From Clostridia bacterium (GTDB taxonomy: Bacteria; Bacillota; Clostridia; Oscillospirales; Acutalibacteraceae), in the NCBI GenBank assembly GCA_017513245.1, contig JAFXGK010000023.1, positions 25,225 through 89,224 on the forward strand: 64,000 nt of DNA. The letters run 5' to 3'. Shown piece by piece: positions 26,035 through 35,523 of this stretch. The position numbers and the translations under genes are program-made. Position 1 is the stretch's first letter. Each line of letters begins with the position of its first letter. Under the pieces are notes generated by a model. That model made no database searches. It was not told the origin of the DNA and saw nothing but the letters and a program-made list of their open reading frames with translations.

Positions 26035-28917
26035 TTAGTCCAAACCGAATTCAGCACGCTTGCGCGTGATTTCTTCGTTGATGTCAATGTTGTAGAGGAG
26101 CAGTGCGCGTCTTATGGTTTGTTTCTTGCTCATAGCGGCACGCGCTGCACTTGTGAGGGAACGGGAAACTAAGTAGTTTCCGGGAATCTGCTCCATATTT
26201 ACTGTCCACTTATAGGATTCTTCGAGCACTGCAAGCTCATCCTTGGTCCAGCCCAGGTTGCGGAGTGCAACGTGGTTTGCCGGGTTGCCGCGGGCAGCAA
26301 CGCCGAGTATTGCCTCAAGTTCTTTACAGTAGCGGGTCTGTATATCGGCCGAGGTCCACCAGCGAACAAACTCAACACATTCGTCGGCTACGTCATGGTC
26401 TTCTGCAGCCTTGAGTATTACCGATGCGGTAACGCCCGTGTTCTGGCTGCGGTCAATCGTTCCGTCGGCCTTAGGTGTTCCGGGGATGGGTGCAAACTTC
26501 CACAGTCCCGTAATTTCGGGAGCAGCGGCCATAAGCTGGTTGTAAGCGCCGTAGCCCTGGAGTGCCATCGGCATCTCGCCGCTTCTGAATACGTTGTAGA
26601 AGCTGAAGTTTCGGTCAAGACCGTAGGTGTCGTAAAGGTTTACCCATTCCTTAAACGCCTGATACGCTACCTCGGTATCAAAGAGGGTGGCGTCCAGCTT
26701 GTCGTTATAGAAGCGGCCGCCACGCTGGTATAGGAACATCGAGAAGATGTCGATACCTGCGGATACACCGTAGTTGGTGCCGTCAACTTCGTTAATACCT
26801 ACCGAGAAGTTATTCTTCTGAATAATCTCCATATAGTCGTAGAATTCATCCCACGTATCGGGAGGACCGTCAAGTCCCAATTCCTCGAATATATCGGTAC
26901 GGTAGAAGAGCATCTGGAAGGTTTCACCTTCGGGGATTCCGTAGAGTCCGCCGTTATAGTAGAACGATGTCCAGGCCGATTCAGAGGTCTCACTTCTGAG
27001 TTGCTCAAAATCATAATCGGTAAGGTCAAGCAGCGCTCCGCGCATTGCCAGGTTAACAGGTAAATCCTTGGAAACCAGAAGCGCTACGTCGGGGCCCTTG
27101 CCCGCGAGGGTTGCCTGAATCATGGTCATGCCCGTGTTGATAAGGCTCAGTCTTACGTTGATACCCGTATCAACCGTAAAGGAGTCGCTTATCATATTGT
27201 TGAGTATCTGCATCTGGTCACGGCCGGTCGATACCCAAACGTTTATCTGCTTACTGTTTTCTCCGTCGCCCTGGAAGCTGTTATAGTCGGTAACGAAGGA
27301 GTAGCAGAATTTAAGGAAGCTGTATTTAATTCCTTCAAAGAATCCGCCCTTGCCGGAAGGAATTTTCGTATCCTTCGGAACAAACGCGATGAAATCGAGT
27401 TCAAGAGGCTGACTCTGAAGGGTCAGAATAAGCGATGCGAGATTATCGATTTCGGATTTGAAGTTGGATAAACGGTCGGGTATGGTGTACGGATCGTAAG
27501 CCAAGTCGCCAAGCATCTCGGCTACCTGAATTATTGTCGAAGCGTTACCGCCCGAGCCGCCGAGAACACTCTTAACCTCTTTGTAGGTGTCCTCGAGCAC
27601 CTTCTGATTTGCTTTAAGCGAATCCTCAAGTCCCGGAATCTTTTTGTGCAGGTTATAGTCCTGATAGATGTCGGGGCTGGTGCTGGTTATGGCGATGATG
27701 TCGCGGTAGATGGCGTTAAGGTTTAAAACCGTTTGCTGAACGTTGCGAAGAACGCCTGCCAGCTCGCCGGGTACACACGAAAGACTGATTACGTCGCCGG
27801 GTTTTAAGTATACGTACATCGGCTCTTTGTCGCCGAGCGTTTTCATATACCAAGAGGTGTCATATCTGAAGCTGATGTTATCGGCTTCGGCAAACGGCAT
27901 CTCGCCGTTTACGAGCAGTTTTCGGTAGGAGTTGATAGATTGGCTGAAGTCCTGATTTGCGTGGAACGCAATCTTATAAAGGCCTGCCTTTTCTATCGGA
28001 ACCTCCCAGCTTATCCACTGACCGTTCTGGCCCCAGTTGGCCTGGCCGATGGTGTTAAGCTTCATTGCTGCGGGGTCGTAGGGGGTTACGTCGGTGGTGG
28101 TGCGGTCGTAGGTCGAATAGAGCATCGAATCGCTCTTTCTGTAAGCGTCTTCGGCCTGCTTTATTATTGCCTCGCCGTCTGCGTAATCACTGTCACCAAA
28201 TTGACCGATGTATTCTTCGTAGCTCATTGCCTTTTCGTCAAGGCCAAGGCTGAGCTCTGCGATTACTGCACTTTCTTCCTCGATTTTAATGCGAACGGTG
28301 TGCTCGCCTGCCTCGAGGTAAAGCATATAGGGTTCGTCATAGAGGGCCTGCTCGTTTATGAACATGGCCTCCTGCCAGATGGGAACCTCTTCCTGTGTGG
28401 GACGGAGGTCATTTCCGTTGGCGTCCTGCTTAATTTTGCCCGAGTCTTTCCAAACACGGGTGAGCGTGAAGGTCTTGGCCTTTTCGTAAGGGGTTTTACC
28501 GTCAACCGTAAGGGAGAGAACGATATCACGTCCGCTCACCGATACGGGAGTGTAATACTTGACCTTCATACCGTAAAGAGCCGTCTCGTTTACGGTAACC
28601 TTGAAATCCACCCACGAGTTTTTATCCTCGCTTAAGGTGTAGCCTGCCGTACCGTCTATGGTTGTGGCGGCTCCTGATTTCTCGGTTGCGACAAAAGCAG
28701 TAGAAAGAAAACCGTAATGCTTTTTGCTGTCTTTATGCTCGGAGTAGAAGTTTATATACGAAACGTCCGAGGTTAAGACCTGCTCGATGGCATCGGCATC
28801 TGCTTGCGTATTCGTATCGTCAGCGGGTGCTGCCGAAACGAGCATTCCTGCACCGAAAACCTGAGCAGCCAGCAACAGTGAAAGCGCATACGCTGCTGCT
28901 TTTCTGAATTTTTTCAT
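26035..28917 (-). CDS. Substrate-binding protein fused to N-terminal carbohydrate-binding-like modules
   Basis: A 960-aa exported protein, about twice the usual binding-protein length. A type I signal peptide without lipobox (ending VSAAPAD) is followed by two beta-rich regions: about 50-230 (ALYGMKVKYYTP and YLEAGEHTVRIKIEEE, CBM6/35-like) and about 250-390 (GQWISWEVPIEKAGLYKIAFHANQ). A helical region (about 400-510) comes next. From about 550 the C-terminus is a family 1 solute-binding domain: INVWVSTGRDQMQILNNMISDSF, then TMIQATLAGKGPDVALL and YGIPEGETFQMLFYRTDIFEELG. It probably captures a polymer or large oligosaccharide and hands it to the permeases just downstream. Retention at the cell without a lipid anchor is unexplained. 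Confidence 0.82.
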   Translation of the reverse strand: MKKFRKAAAYALSLLLAAQVFGAGMLVSAAPADDTNTQADADAIEQVLTSDVSYINFYSEHKDSKKHYGFLSTAFVATEKSGAATTIDGTAGYTLSEDKNSWVDFKVTVNETALYGMKVKYYTPVSVSGRDIVLSLTVDGKTPYEKAKTFTLTRVWKDSGKIKQDANGNDLRPTQEEVPIWQEAMFINEQALYDEPYMLYLEAGEHTVRIKIEEESAVIAELSLGLDEKAMSYEEYIGQFGDSDYADGEAIIKQAEDAYRKSDSMLYSTYDRTTTDVTPYDPAAMKLNTIGQANWGQNGQWISWEVPIEKAGLYKIAFHANQDFSQSINSYRKLLVNGEMPFAEADNISFRYDTSWYMKTLGDKEPMYVYLKPGDVISLSCVPGELAGVLRNVQQTVLNLNAIYRDIIAITSTSPDIYQDYNLHKKIPGLEDSLKANQKVLEDTYKEVKSVLGGSGGNASTIIQVAEMLGDLAYDPYTIPDRLSNFKSEIDNLASLILTLQSQPLELDFIAFVPKDTKIPSGKGGFFEGIKYSFLKFCYSFVTDYNSFQGDGENSKQINVWVSTGRDQMQILNNMISDSFTVDTGINVRLSLINTGMTMIQATLAGKGPDVALLVSKDLPVNLAMRGALLDLTDYDFEQLRSETSESAWTSFYYNGGLYGIPEGETFQMLFYRTDIFEELGLDGPPDTWDEFYDYMEIIQKNNFSVGINEVDGTNYGVSAGIDIFSMFLYQRGGRFYNDKLDATLFDTEVAYQAFKEWVNLYDTYGLDRNFSFYNVFRSGEMPMALQGYGAYNQLMAAAPEITGLWKFAPIPGTPKADGTIDRSQNTGVTASVILKAAEDHDVADECVEFVRWWTSADIQTRYCKELEAILGVAARGNPANHVALRNLGWTKDELAVLEESYKWTVNMEQIPGNYLVSRSLTSAARAAMSKKQTIRRALLLYNIDINEEITRKRAEFGLD

Positions 28918-28934
28918 TCCAGTCTCCTTTCTTT

Positions 28935-31490
28935 CTATTTAATATCTATTACCGCAATTCCTTCGACTGTGGGGTCACCGTCGCAGGTTGCGAATACGGC
29001 TACCATATCCCCTGCCTCTAAGCCCTCGGCAGTGAAGAGACCGCTATCGGTTATCTTACCCTTGTTACCGAGTGTAGAGTACTTAACGGTACCCTTACAA
29101 TCGATAAGTTCGGGATTAAACTGATAACTCTCCCCTGCACCGACGGCGATTCGCGTATCCGAAAGGGCTATCTGGCCCTGAGCCGGCATAGTGGTGTAAA
29201 CCAGTACGCAGTAGTCGGAAGGAATTTCGGTATCCACAAAGCTGCCATCACACTCGAACACCTTTTCCGTCTTGGGAATTATTGCATCGTAGGTGAGCTT
29301 TAGCTTCGAGGGATTATAAACGTGCTTTTCGATTTTATAATTGCCCGCAGGGAGCTTTACCTTTACGGCTCTCTCTGCGGCTGCCTTCTTGCACTCAACG
29401 ATTACGGTGAGATCACCGTTCGGAGTGAGGAAGGTCGCTGCGCGCATTCCGTCGTCGGTTACAAAGGTATCGAGAACCTTGCTGTGCATCGGCAGATAGC
29501 GTGTCAGCAATGCCATAATATAGTAGTTGAAGTTGGGAATTCCGCCCTTTTCGAAGTTTAAGTTTTGAGCGTTCCAAAGGTGGCCCTGCTCGTTCATGGT
29601 CCAGCTGTTGGGGCTGGTAACCGACATCGACTTAATGCCGTGAAGCGTCCACATTACGATACCGCCGCCACCAAGATTTGAAGACTCAATTAGAAGTCCT
29701 GCAAGGCTTCGGTTCCAGGGGTTTTGCATATCGGCGCCGTTTTCGGAGCACTCGGTAAGCAGATAGGGCAACGCGTTAATATCGCGAACCTTCTTCATCA
29801 TAGTGTCCTCAAGCTGGTCCTCGGGGCACATATAGCAATGAAGTGTGTAGTAGTCAACACAATCATCGATAAATTCCTTACAGTACTCAATCCAGGTAAC
29901 GTCCTCGGCCGATTCGCAGCACCAGAAGATGCACTTTTCGCGAATGCCGTCGGCTATGAAGCGGTCGTGCACTGCACGAACCATCCTGCAGTAGTAATCC
30001 TTGCGGTTACCGAAGCACTGGAAGTCCCAAGAGAAGCCGGGCTCGTTAGCAAAGGAAACGTGGCAAACGTTACTGTAACCTCGGCGCCAGATTTCCTGCA
30101 TCAAGAGCGAGTAGCCCTCGGCATAATGCTCAAGGTCAACCGGAGCGCTGTTTTGGGGCTCTTTGACGCCGGGAATGGAGAACCACTCCTGCGCTTCGGG
30201 GCCAACCTTCCAGCTATGGGTGAGCTGAACCTCGGTTCCGCTGTTTTTAAAGAGATCGAAATAGCGCCATACAGCTTCCATTTCGGGGGTGTCGAAATCG
30301 TAAACACCCTTCTGCTTTTCAAACCAGTCAACCTGCATCCAAAAACGGATGAGCGACGGTTTCATTTTCATAACACGGTTGCAGTCAGAGGCGAAGAGCT
30401 CATCGGTATAGCCGCCTGCGCGGTTACCGGGCTGAATGCAGAACGGAAGCTCGTTTTCGCCGTTGCCGACAAACTTATCGTTTATAACCTTGCCGCCGGA
30501 AGCATCTACGGTTGCCATGGGGCTCATTACAGCGATTTCGCTGATTTCAAGGAACGGAACCTCGCCCTTCTTAAAGCAAACGGCACAGTAGGCGCTCTCT
30601 ACCGTGGGGAAGCTGAAAACCGTAAGCTCGCTCTCCCCTACCTTCTCGGTAGTGATTGTGAGCGGCATCTTGTTTTCGTAAAGAGTTTTTATATTGGTAG
30701 AGGCATAAACCTCAATGGGGGGTAACTTTTCTGTGTGGGCAATAACAACCTTATTAATATCAACAACCGTGCCAAAGCGGAAAATGGTTTTCTGATCCAG
30801 ATTAAGCTTCATACGTACCGTCTTAAACGGATCAAACGAAACTCCGTCGTTTAAATGCTCGCGGCAGCCGAATACGGTATTGAAGCGGGTGCTGCAGGCA
30901 TCCTCGTCGGTAATCTCGATATCAAGTCCCTTTGCAACGTTTATACCGTACTTATCTATATATGTATGCTGCAGAGTATATTCTTCGCTGTAAACTGCCA
31001 TGCGAGCAATACGTGCAATATTGTCGGCGTTGCAGGGTCTTAACATTTTAAGACCGAAGAAGCGGGCGGTTTTAGCTTTTTCGAAGCTAAAGAGGATGCT
31101 GTTTCCAGCATTTTCCTCAGAGGGCTCTACATTATTATATATAGCAATCTTGTTTTGCTCGCTGTAAAGCTCGGCCTCGCTGTTGGCGGCATAGAGCTCA
31201 TACTCGGCAAGCGCATAGGTCTTTACGGTGCCAAAGCCTGCCACGAGAGCCTTCTCAAACTTTACGGGATTTTCCATATCGAAGGTTACCGTAAAGGGAT
31301 ATTCCGCCTCAAAGTCGACGTGCTGGAAAATGCTGTCGGAGGTAAGGAACTTAAGGCCGTGGTCGTATTTGGGTTCAAACGGTCTGCCCTTGGCATCGCG
31401 CAGGACGGGAATTCTTCCCGTCAGCGCCGATAAACCAAGATCAGTAATCTCGCTTCTTTTTGTAATTTGGTTGTTAATAGTAAAATCCAT
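28935..31490 (-). CDS. Glycoside hydrolase, clan GH-A like, with N-terminal discoidin-like region
   Basis: An 851-aa protein from the ATG at 31490; a GTG four codons earlier is an alternative. There is no signal peptide, so it is predicted to be intracellular. Residues about 40-330 hold two discoidin-like segments (AEYELYAANSEAELY and IEVYASTNIKTLY). A TIM barrel follows (about 340-680): SLIRFWMQVDWFEKQKGVYDF on an early strand, the acid/base Glu483 in ANEPG, and a likely nucleophile Glu580 in LLTECSENG. The C-terminus is a beta-sandwich plus an Ig-like end. It is clearly related to the 685-aa lipoprotein next upstream. The exact GH family (GH39-like) and substrate are not assigned. Confidence 0.8.
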   Translation of the reverse strand: MDFTINNQITKRSEITDLGLSALTGRIPVLRDAKGRPFEPKYDHGLKFLTSDSIFQHVDFEAEYPFTVTFDMENPVKFEKALVAGFGTVKTYALAEYELYAANSEAELYSEQNKIAIYNNVEPSEENAGNSILFSFEKAKTARFFGLKMLRPCNADNIARIARMAVYSEEYTLQHTYIDKYGINVAKGLDIEITDEDACSTRFNTVFGCREHLNDGVSFDPFKTVRMKLNLDQKTIFRFGTVVDINKVVIAHTEKLPPIEVYASTNIKTLYENKMPLTITTEKVGESELTVFSFPTVESAYCAVCFKKGEVPFLEISEIAVMSPMATVDASGGKVINDKFVGNGENELPFCIQPGNRAGGYTDELFASDCNRVMKMKPSLIRFWMQVDWFEKQKGVYDFDTPEMEAVWRYFDLFKNSGTEVQLTHSWKVGPEAQEWFSIPGVKEPQNSAPVDLEHYAEGYSLLMQEIWRRGYSNVCHVSFANEPGFSWDFQCFGNRKDYYCRMVRAVHDRFIADGIREKCIFWCCESAEDVTWIEYCKEFIDDCVDYYTLHCYMCPEDQLEDTMMKKVRDINALPYLLTECSENGADMQNPWNRSLAGLLIESSNLGGGGIVMWTLHGIKSMSVTSPNSWTMNEQGHLWNAQNLNFEKGGIPNFNYYIMALLTRYLPMHSKVLDTFVTDDGMRAATFLTPNGDLTVIVECKKAAAERAVKVKLPAGNYKIEKHVYNPSKLKLTYDAIIPKTEKVFECDGSFVDTEIPSDYCVLVYTTMPAQGQIALSDTRIAVGAGESYQFNPELIDCKGTVKYSTLGNKGKITDSGLFTAEGLEAGDMVAVFATCDGDPTVEGIAVIDIK

Positions 31491-31526
31491 TGTTATCACC
31501 ACTATTTAAAGCATGGCAAAAGGTGA

Positions 31527-33584
31527 CTATGCCATCTTTATAAGTAAAATTTTATAATTGTTGGGGTCGTTTTTAAGTGCTACGCGAACGGCGATTACGT
31601 CGCCTGCGGTTGCGTTTGCGTCAGCAGTGTAGAGGCCGGAGGTGGAGATGGTTCCCTGCTTTGCTTCACCCGGGTTTGCAATGCTGTAAACCAGTTCATC
31701 AGAAGGCTTGCCTTCATAGATGTAACCCTTAACCTGATAGGAAGCGCCTGCTGCTACGGTTACGGGAACGCTGGGTGCGTGAACGTCATCATACTCGCGG
31801 AAACCAATCTGGGTCTCGGTGGGTACGGTGGTGTAAACGATGATAGCGTAATCGTTCTTCGGGATATCCTTATCAACAAGCTTCTTACCAACCTCAAAGG
31901 TCTTGTCGCCCTTGGGAAGGAAACCGTTGGGAGTGTTCATAGATTCAACGTCGATCGGACCTACCATATATTCATAGGTTTCGGGGTAGTTCTTCTCGAG
32001 GAATACGTGACGGGTAAAGGTCTTGCCTACGTTCTTGCCGAAATCGATGGTAAGCTCGCGAGCCTTATCGGAGGCCTTAACCTCAACGATAACGGTTAAG
32101 GTGCCGTCGGGATTCTTGATGGTGGTAGCGCGCATATCGTTGTTAGAGAGGGTAACGGTGGTCTTGAGAACCTCGTTATCCTGCTCCATCCACTTAGCGC
32201 AGGTACCAAGAGTATAGTAGTGGAACGAAAGGGTTCCGGGTACAACGCGCTCGGTAAAGTGGTTGTGGAATACGAACATAGGCCTCTTATCGCCGTCGGT
32301 CAATTTGTCTTCCATTTCCCAAGCGCCTGTATCGGTGGTCGACATGTGCTTAACACCCCAGAAATCCCAAGTGGTGAAGCCTGCAAAGCCCTTCTGCGAG
32401 CCAACGATTACGTGGCCTGCGTTTGCGCCTTCATAGTAGTCGGCGATGTGACCTTCCTGATACTCGGAAATAAAGAGAGGACGCTCTGCATAGCCGTTAA
32501 TCTGATCGATCCACTGTGCAAGGGTATCGTTGGTGTGGCCCGACTGGTGAATAGACCAAACGTCGATGCAATCGGCGCATTCCTTACCAAGGTAAGAAAG
32601 CCAGGTCGGGAATGAACCGGACGATGCTTCTGCTGCCCAGATCTTTATATCGTCGCGCATACCGGCTTTCTTGAATGCCTTATCAACCGTTTCAACAACC
32701 GAAGCATAGTATGCGGGCTGGTAGCCTAAGGTCTCCCAGTCCCAGCTTCCGTTCGGCTCGTTACCGAAGGTGAGGTGCTTAACGTTGGTGAAGCCCTTGG
32801 TCTCGCGGAGATACTTATAAAGAACTACACATTCCTCGCCGAAGTGCTCAAGATCGTGCGGTGCGCTAATGTACTGGTCAGTTTCGTCAAGACCGGGAAT
32901 GGAGTACCACGGGATTGCAGCGTCGCCAACCTTCCAGGAGAAGGTAATTTGAACGTCGCAGCCTGCCTTCTGTAAAGCTTCGATATACTTCTCGCAAGAG
33001 AACATTTCGGGAGTATTAAAGTCGTATACGCCCTTTTCCTTTTCAAACCAGTCAACCTGCATCCAGAAACGAACGATGTCAACGCCGATGGTCTTAAGTC
33101 TCTGAGCATCGAGAGCATAGTAGGCTTCGTTGTAGCCTTCTGCTGTGTTAGAGGGCATATAGCCGAAAGGAACGATGTTACCGCCGACACCTAAGAATTT
33201 TTTGTTAACTACCTTATTAAGGTCAACAACAACGGTGCGGTCGGAGCCTTCATAGCCTACTACTACGTCTTCCTCCTCTTCTTCCTCTTTGGAAGAAGTG
33301 TCGTCGGAAGAGGTTTCGTCCTTGGACGAGGTATCGGTGTCATCACCATCGTCGGTGTCGTCACCGTCATCTGTGTCGTCGCCGTTATCTGTATCGTCGC
33401 CGTCGTCGGTATCGTCACCGTCATCTGTGTCGTCGCCGTCGTCGGTGTCTGAGGTGGTATCAGAGGTGGTATCGCCACCAACAACCTCTTCAATTATAGT
33501 GACCTTCTTAAAGCAGCCACTGAACATAGAACAAATCATAAGCAGTGTTAAAAGTAATGCTGCTAATTTTACATACTTGTTCAT
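31527..33584 (-). CDS. Cell-surface glycoside hydrolase lipoprotein, clan GH-A like
   Basis: A 685-aa predicted lipoprotein. The lipobox FSGC puts the lipidated Cys at residue 24. A highly acidic spacer (about residues 38-106) follows, with about six copies of TDDGDD. The TIM barrel begins near 125: VDIVRFWMQVDWFEKEKGVYDF, acid/base Glu276 in FGNEPNG, and nucleophile candidate Glu374 in FISEYQEG. Beta domains close the protein. It shares long blocks with the 851-aa enzyme downstream, so the pair may cleave the same linkage outside and inside the cell. It follows the two permease genes by 30 bp. Confidence 0.82.
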   Translation of the reverse strand: MNKYVKLAALLLTLLMICSMFSGCFKKVTIIEEVVGGDTTSDTTSDTDDGDDTDDGDDTDDGDDTDNGDDTDDGDDTDDGDDTDTSSKDETSSDDTSSKEEEEEEDVVVGYEGSDRTVVVDLNKVVNKKFLGVGGNIVPFGYMPSNTAEGYNEAYYALDAQRLKTIGVDIVRFWMQVDWFEKEKGVYDFNTPEMFSCEKYIEALQKAGCDVQITFSWKVGDAAIPWYSIPGLDETDQYISAPHDLEHFGEECVVLYKYLRETKGFTNVKHLTFGNEPNGSWDWETLGYQPAYYASVVETVDKAFKKAGMRDDIKIWAAEASSGSFPTWLSYLGKECADCIDVWSIHQSGHTNDTLAQWIDQINGYAERPLFISEYQEGHIADYYEGANAGHVIVGSQKGFAGFTTWDFWGVKHMSTTDTGAWEMEDKLTDGDKRPMFVFHNHFTERVVPGTLSFHYYTLGTCAKWMEQDNEVLKTTVTLSNNDMRATTIKNPDGTLTVIVEVKASDKARELTIDFGKNVGKTFTRHVFLEKNYPETYEYMVGPIDVESMNTPNGFLPKGDKTFEVGKKLVDKDIPKNDYAIIVYTTVPTETQIGFREYDDVHAPSVPVTVAAGASYQVKGYIYEGKPSDELVYSIANPGEAKQGTISTSGLYTADANATAGDVIAVRVALKNDPNNYKILLIKMA
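33336..33448 (-). repeat. 18-bp in-frame tandem repeat coding for an acidic linker
   Basis: About six degenerate copies of an 18-bp unit encode (TDDGDD)n between the lipobox and the catalytic domain of the surface glycosidase. Copy number could change without frameshift and so vary the spacer length. Confidence 0.75.
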
Positions 33585-33614
33585 AAATTTTTCCTCCTAT
33601 TGCAAAAAGTTTAA

Positions 33615-34598
33615 TTAACCTACTATACCGGTGCGTTCGATGCCTTCGGTAAAGTACTTTTGCGTGAAAATGTAAATAACGAGGGGCGGTAAAATAGTCA
33701 GCAATGCGCCGGCCTGCAAATACATTCGGCTTTCCATTGCCGTTGCGTCACCTGCGATGGTCGAGCCCTGCTCAAGAGCAGCCTGCAGACCGTTTAACAT
33801 AACGGTCAGCGGTCGTACATCGCCCGTGAAGTAGACTGCTGCGCTGTAGTAATCGTTCCAATGCCAAATGAACGAGAACAGAAGTACCGTGATAAATGCG
33901 GGCACTGCCAGCGGAAGCATAATGCTGAAGTAGGTGCGGAAGGTTCCGCAGCCGTCAATCTTTCCGGCCTCTTCAAGGTCTTTGGGAAGACCCTCAAAGA
34001 ACTGCTTGAATATGAAGATAAACAAGCCGCCGCGAAGTCCGTTTGCAAAGATGGCGGGAAGAACGAAGGAAAGTTCGGTATCGAGAAGATAAACGTCAAA
34101 ACCGAATAGGCTAAAGAGTCCGCCAAAATCAAAGTAACGGAAGTTAACGTACTGTGCTGTGAGCAACAGCTGCGGAGGAACAAGAATAGTTAGGAACAAA
34201 AGCACCATAACTATCTTCTTGCCGGGCATTTTAAATCTTGCAAGTCCGTAGCCTGCGAGCGAACAAGAGAAAAGCGAGGCTATGGTACTGAAGATTGAAA
34301 TTCGCGTTGTAATGCTGAGCGAGGGCCAGAAGTTTAACGCTTCCATCGCGCCCTTGATAGCCACAAGCGATAATTTCTTGGGTATCCAGATGGATGAGGG
34401 ATCGTTTGCGAACGCGGGGTCCTGCAGCGCGGTAACAATCATATATGCTACCGGGAACAGGAAGAGGTAACAAAGACCGATAATAAATAAGGTTCTTATT
34501 ATGCCAACAACAAAGGCAGTTGAGCGACGCTTGAGAACTATCGGACTTACCTTGGAATTGAGTTTTGGGGTTAACTTGGAGATATCAAAGAATTTCAT
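33615..34598 (-). CDS. Carbohydrate ABC transporter permease, MalG type
   Basis: CUT1 permease, 327 aa, with a longer N-terminal cytoplasmic stretch than usual (about 30 residues before the first membrane helix). Six hydrophobic segments and the EAA-type loop EEAGKIDGCGTFRTYFSIMLPLAVPA (about residues 215-240) are present. It starts one base after the upstream permease stop, so translation is probably coupled. It is the second permease pair of the locus and no binding protein is directly adjacent. Confidence 0.93.
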   Translation of the reverse strand: MKFFDISKLTPKLNSKVSPIVLKRRSTAFVVGIIRTLFIIGLCYLFLFPVAYMIVTALQDPAFANDPSSIWIPKKLSLVAIKGAMEALNFWPSLSITTRISIFSTIASLFSCSLAGYGLARFKMPGKKIVMVLLFLTILVPPQLLLTAQYVNFRYFDFGGLFSLFGFDVYLLDTELSFVLPAIFANGLRGGLFIFIFKQFFEGLPKDLEEAGKIDGCGTFRTYFSIMLPLAVPAFITVLLFSFIWHWNDYYSAAVYFTGDVRPLTVMLNGLQAALEQGSTIAGDATAMESRMYLQAGALLTILPPLVIYIFTQKYFTEGIERTGIVG

Positions 34599-34599
34599 A

Positions 34600-35523
34600 T
34601 TACTTCTTCGCCTCCTTGCCGCCCGTTGATGCCGCGGTTATCTTGGTAAATACAATCATTATAATTACAAGAATTGCCGCAACTATCAGGAAGTACGCCC
34701 ACGCCATAGCCGATGCCCAACCGTAGCGGGCGTTGTTGGTGTTGTTAAGCACCTGTATCATAACGGCGTTTTGCGTATTAACCAGTGAATCGACTATCGT
34801 ATATACGATATTAATTAGCATTATCGGCAGTATCATCGGAAGGGTTATCTTCCAGAAGTTTTCCCAAGCCGTTGCACCCTCAACTGCGGATGCCTCGTAA
34901 AGGGTTGAGGGAATTCCCTGAAGACCTGCAAGGAAGATAACGGTTTGAATACCGGTCTGCCAAATGGTGCTGAACATACTGTCGGTTATCATGGTAACGG
35001 TGTCGATTATCTTATCGTTAAGACCGATTCCCGAAAGCATATTCGAGAGCGCCGTACTCTGCGAGATTTCGCCGCCCGCAACCGAGCTGCCCGAAAGCGC
35101 TGCTCCTGCTATCTGGTCGCCTTGGATAACGTCCATAACAAGGCCGGATGCGATAATAACAGGAAGGAAGAATACTGCGCGAACAAAAACTCTGCCTTTA
35201 AACTTACGATTGATGAGTATGGCGAAGAAGAGCGAAGAAACAAGTACTACCGGCAACTTCCAAGCCAGGGTTGTAAGCGATTCGACAAGGTTTATTGTGT
35301 AGTTTGCGTCCTGTCCGAATATGTATTTGAAGTTTTCAAGTCCTACGTTGACTATGTCGTAGCCGCCGACAACGGGGGTTACGCTCTGGAACGAGAACTT
35401 AATGGACTGGATGAGCGGACCTGCGAAGAAAACGAAAAGGCCGATATAGAAAGGAATTAAGAATATATGTCCTTTCAGCGATTCGCGGGTTGCAAGGCTT
35501 AAACGCGACTTCTTTAATTTCAT
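34600..35523 (-). CDS. Carbohydrate ABC transporter permease, MalF/UgpA type
   Basis: CUT1 permease, 307 aa. Hydrophobic segments start near residue 20 (IFLIPFYIGLFVFFAGPLI). A periplasmic insertion occurs around 130-175 (GDQIAGAALSGSSVAGGEIS), longer than in many homologs. The EAA loop is YEASAVEGATAWENFWKITLPM (about 215-237). The ATG overlaps the stop of the DUF5696 gene (ATGA), arguing for one functional unit with it. Confidence 0.93.
   Translation of the reverse strand: MKLKKSRLSLATRESLKGHIFLIPFYIGLFVFFAGPLIQSIKFSFQSVTPVVGGYDIVNVGLENFKYIFGQDANYTINLVESLTTLAWKLPVVLVSSLFFAILINRKFKGRVFVRAVFFLPVIIASGLVMDVIQGDQIAGAALSGSSVAGGEISQSTALSNMLSGIGLNDKIIDTVTMITDSMFSTIWQTGIQTVIFLAGLQGIPSTLYEASAVEGATAWENFWKITLPMILPIMLINIVYTIVDSLVNTQNAVMIQVLNNTNNARYGWASAMAWAYFLIVAAILVIIMIVFTKITAASTGGKEAKK

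Noticed and set aside
33336-33448. Regular short repeats as a CRISPR array
   Set aside because: The units are 18 bp, contiguous, without spacers, and code in frame for an acidic linker.
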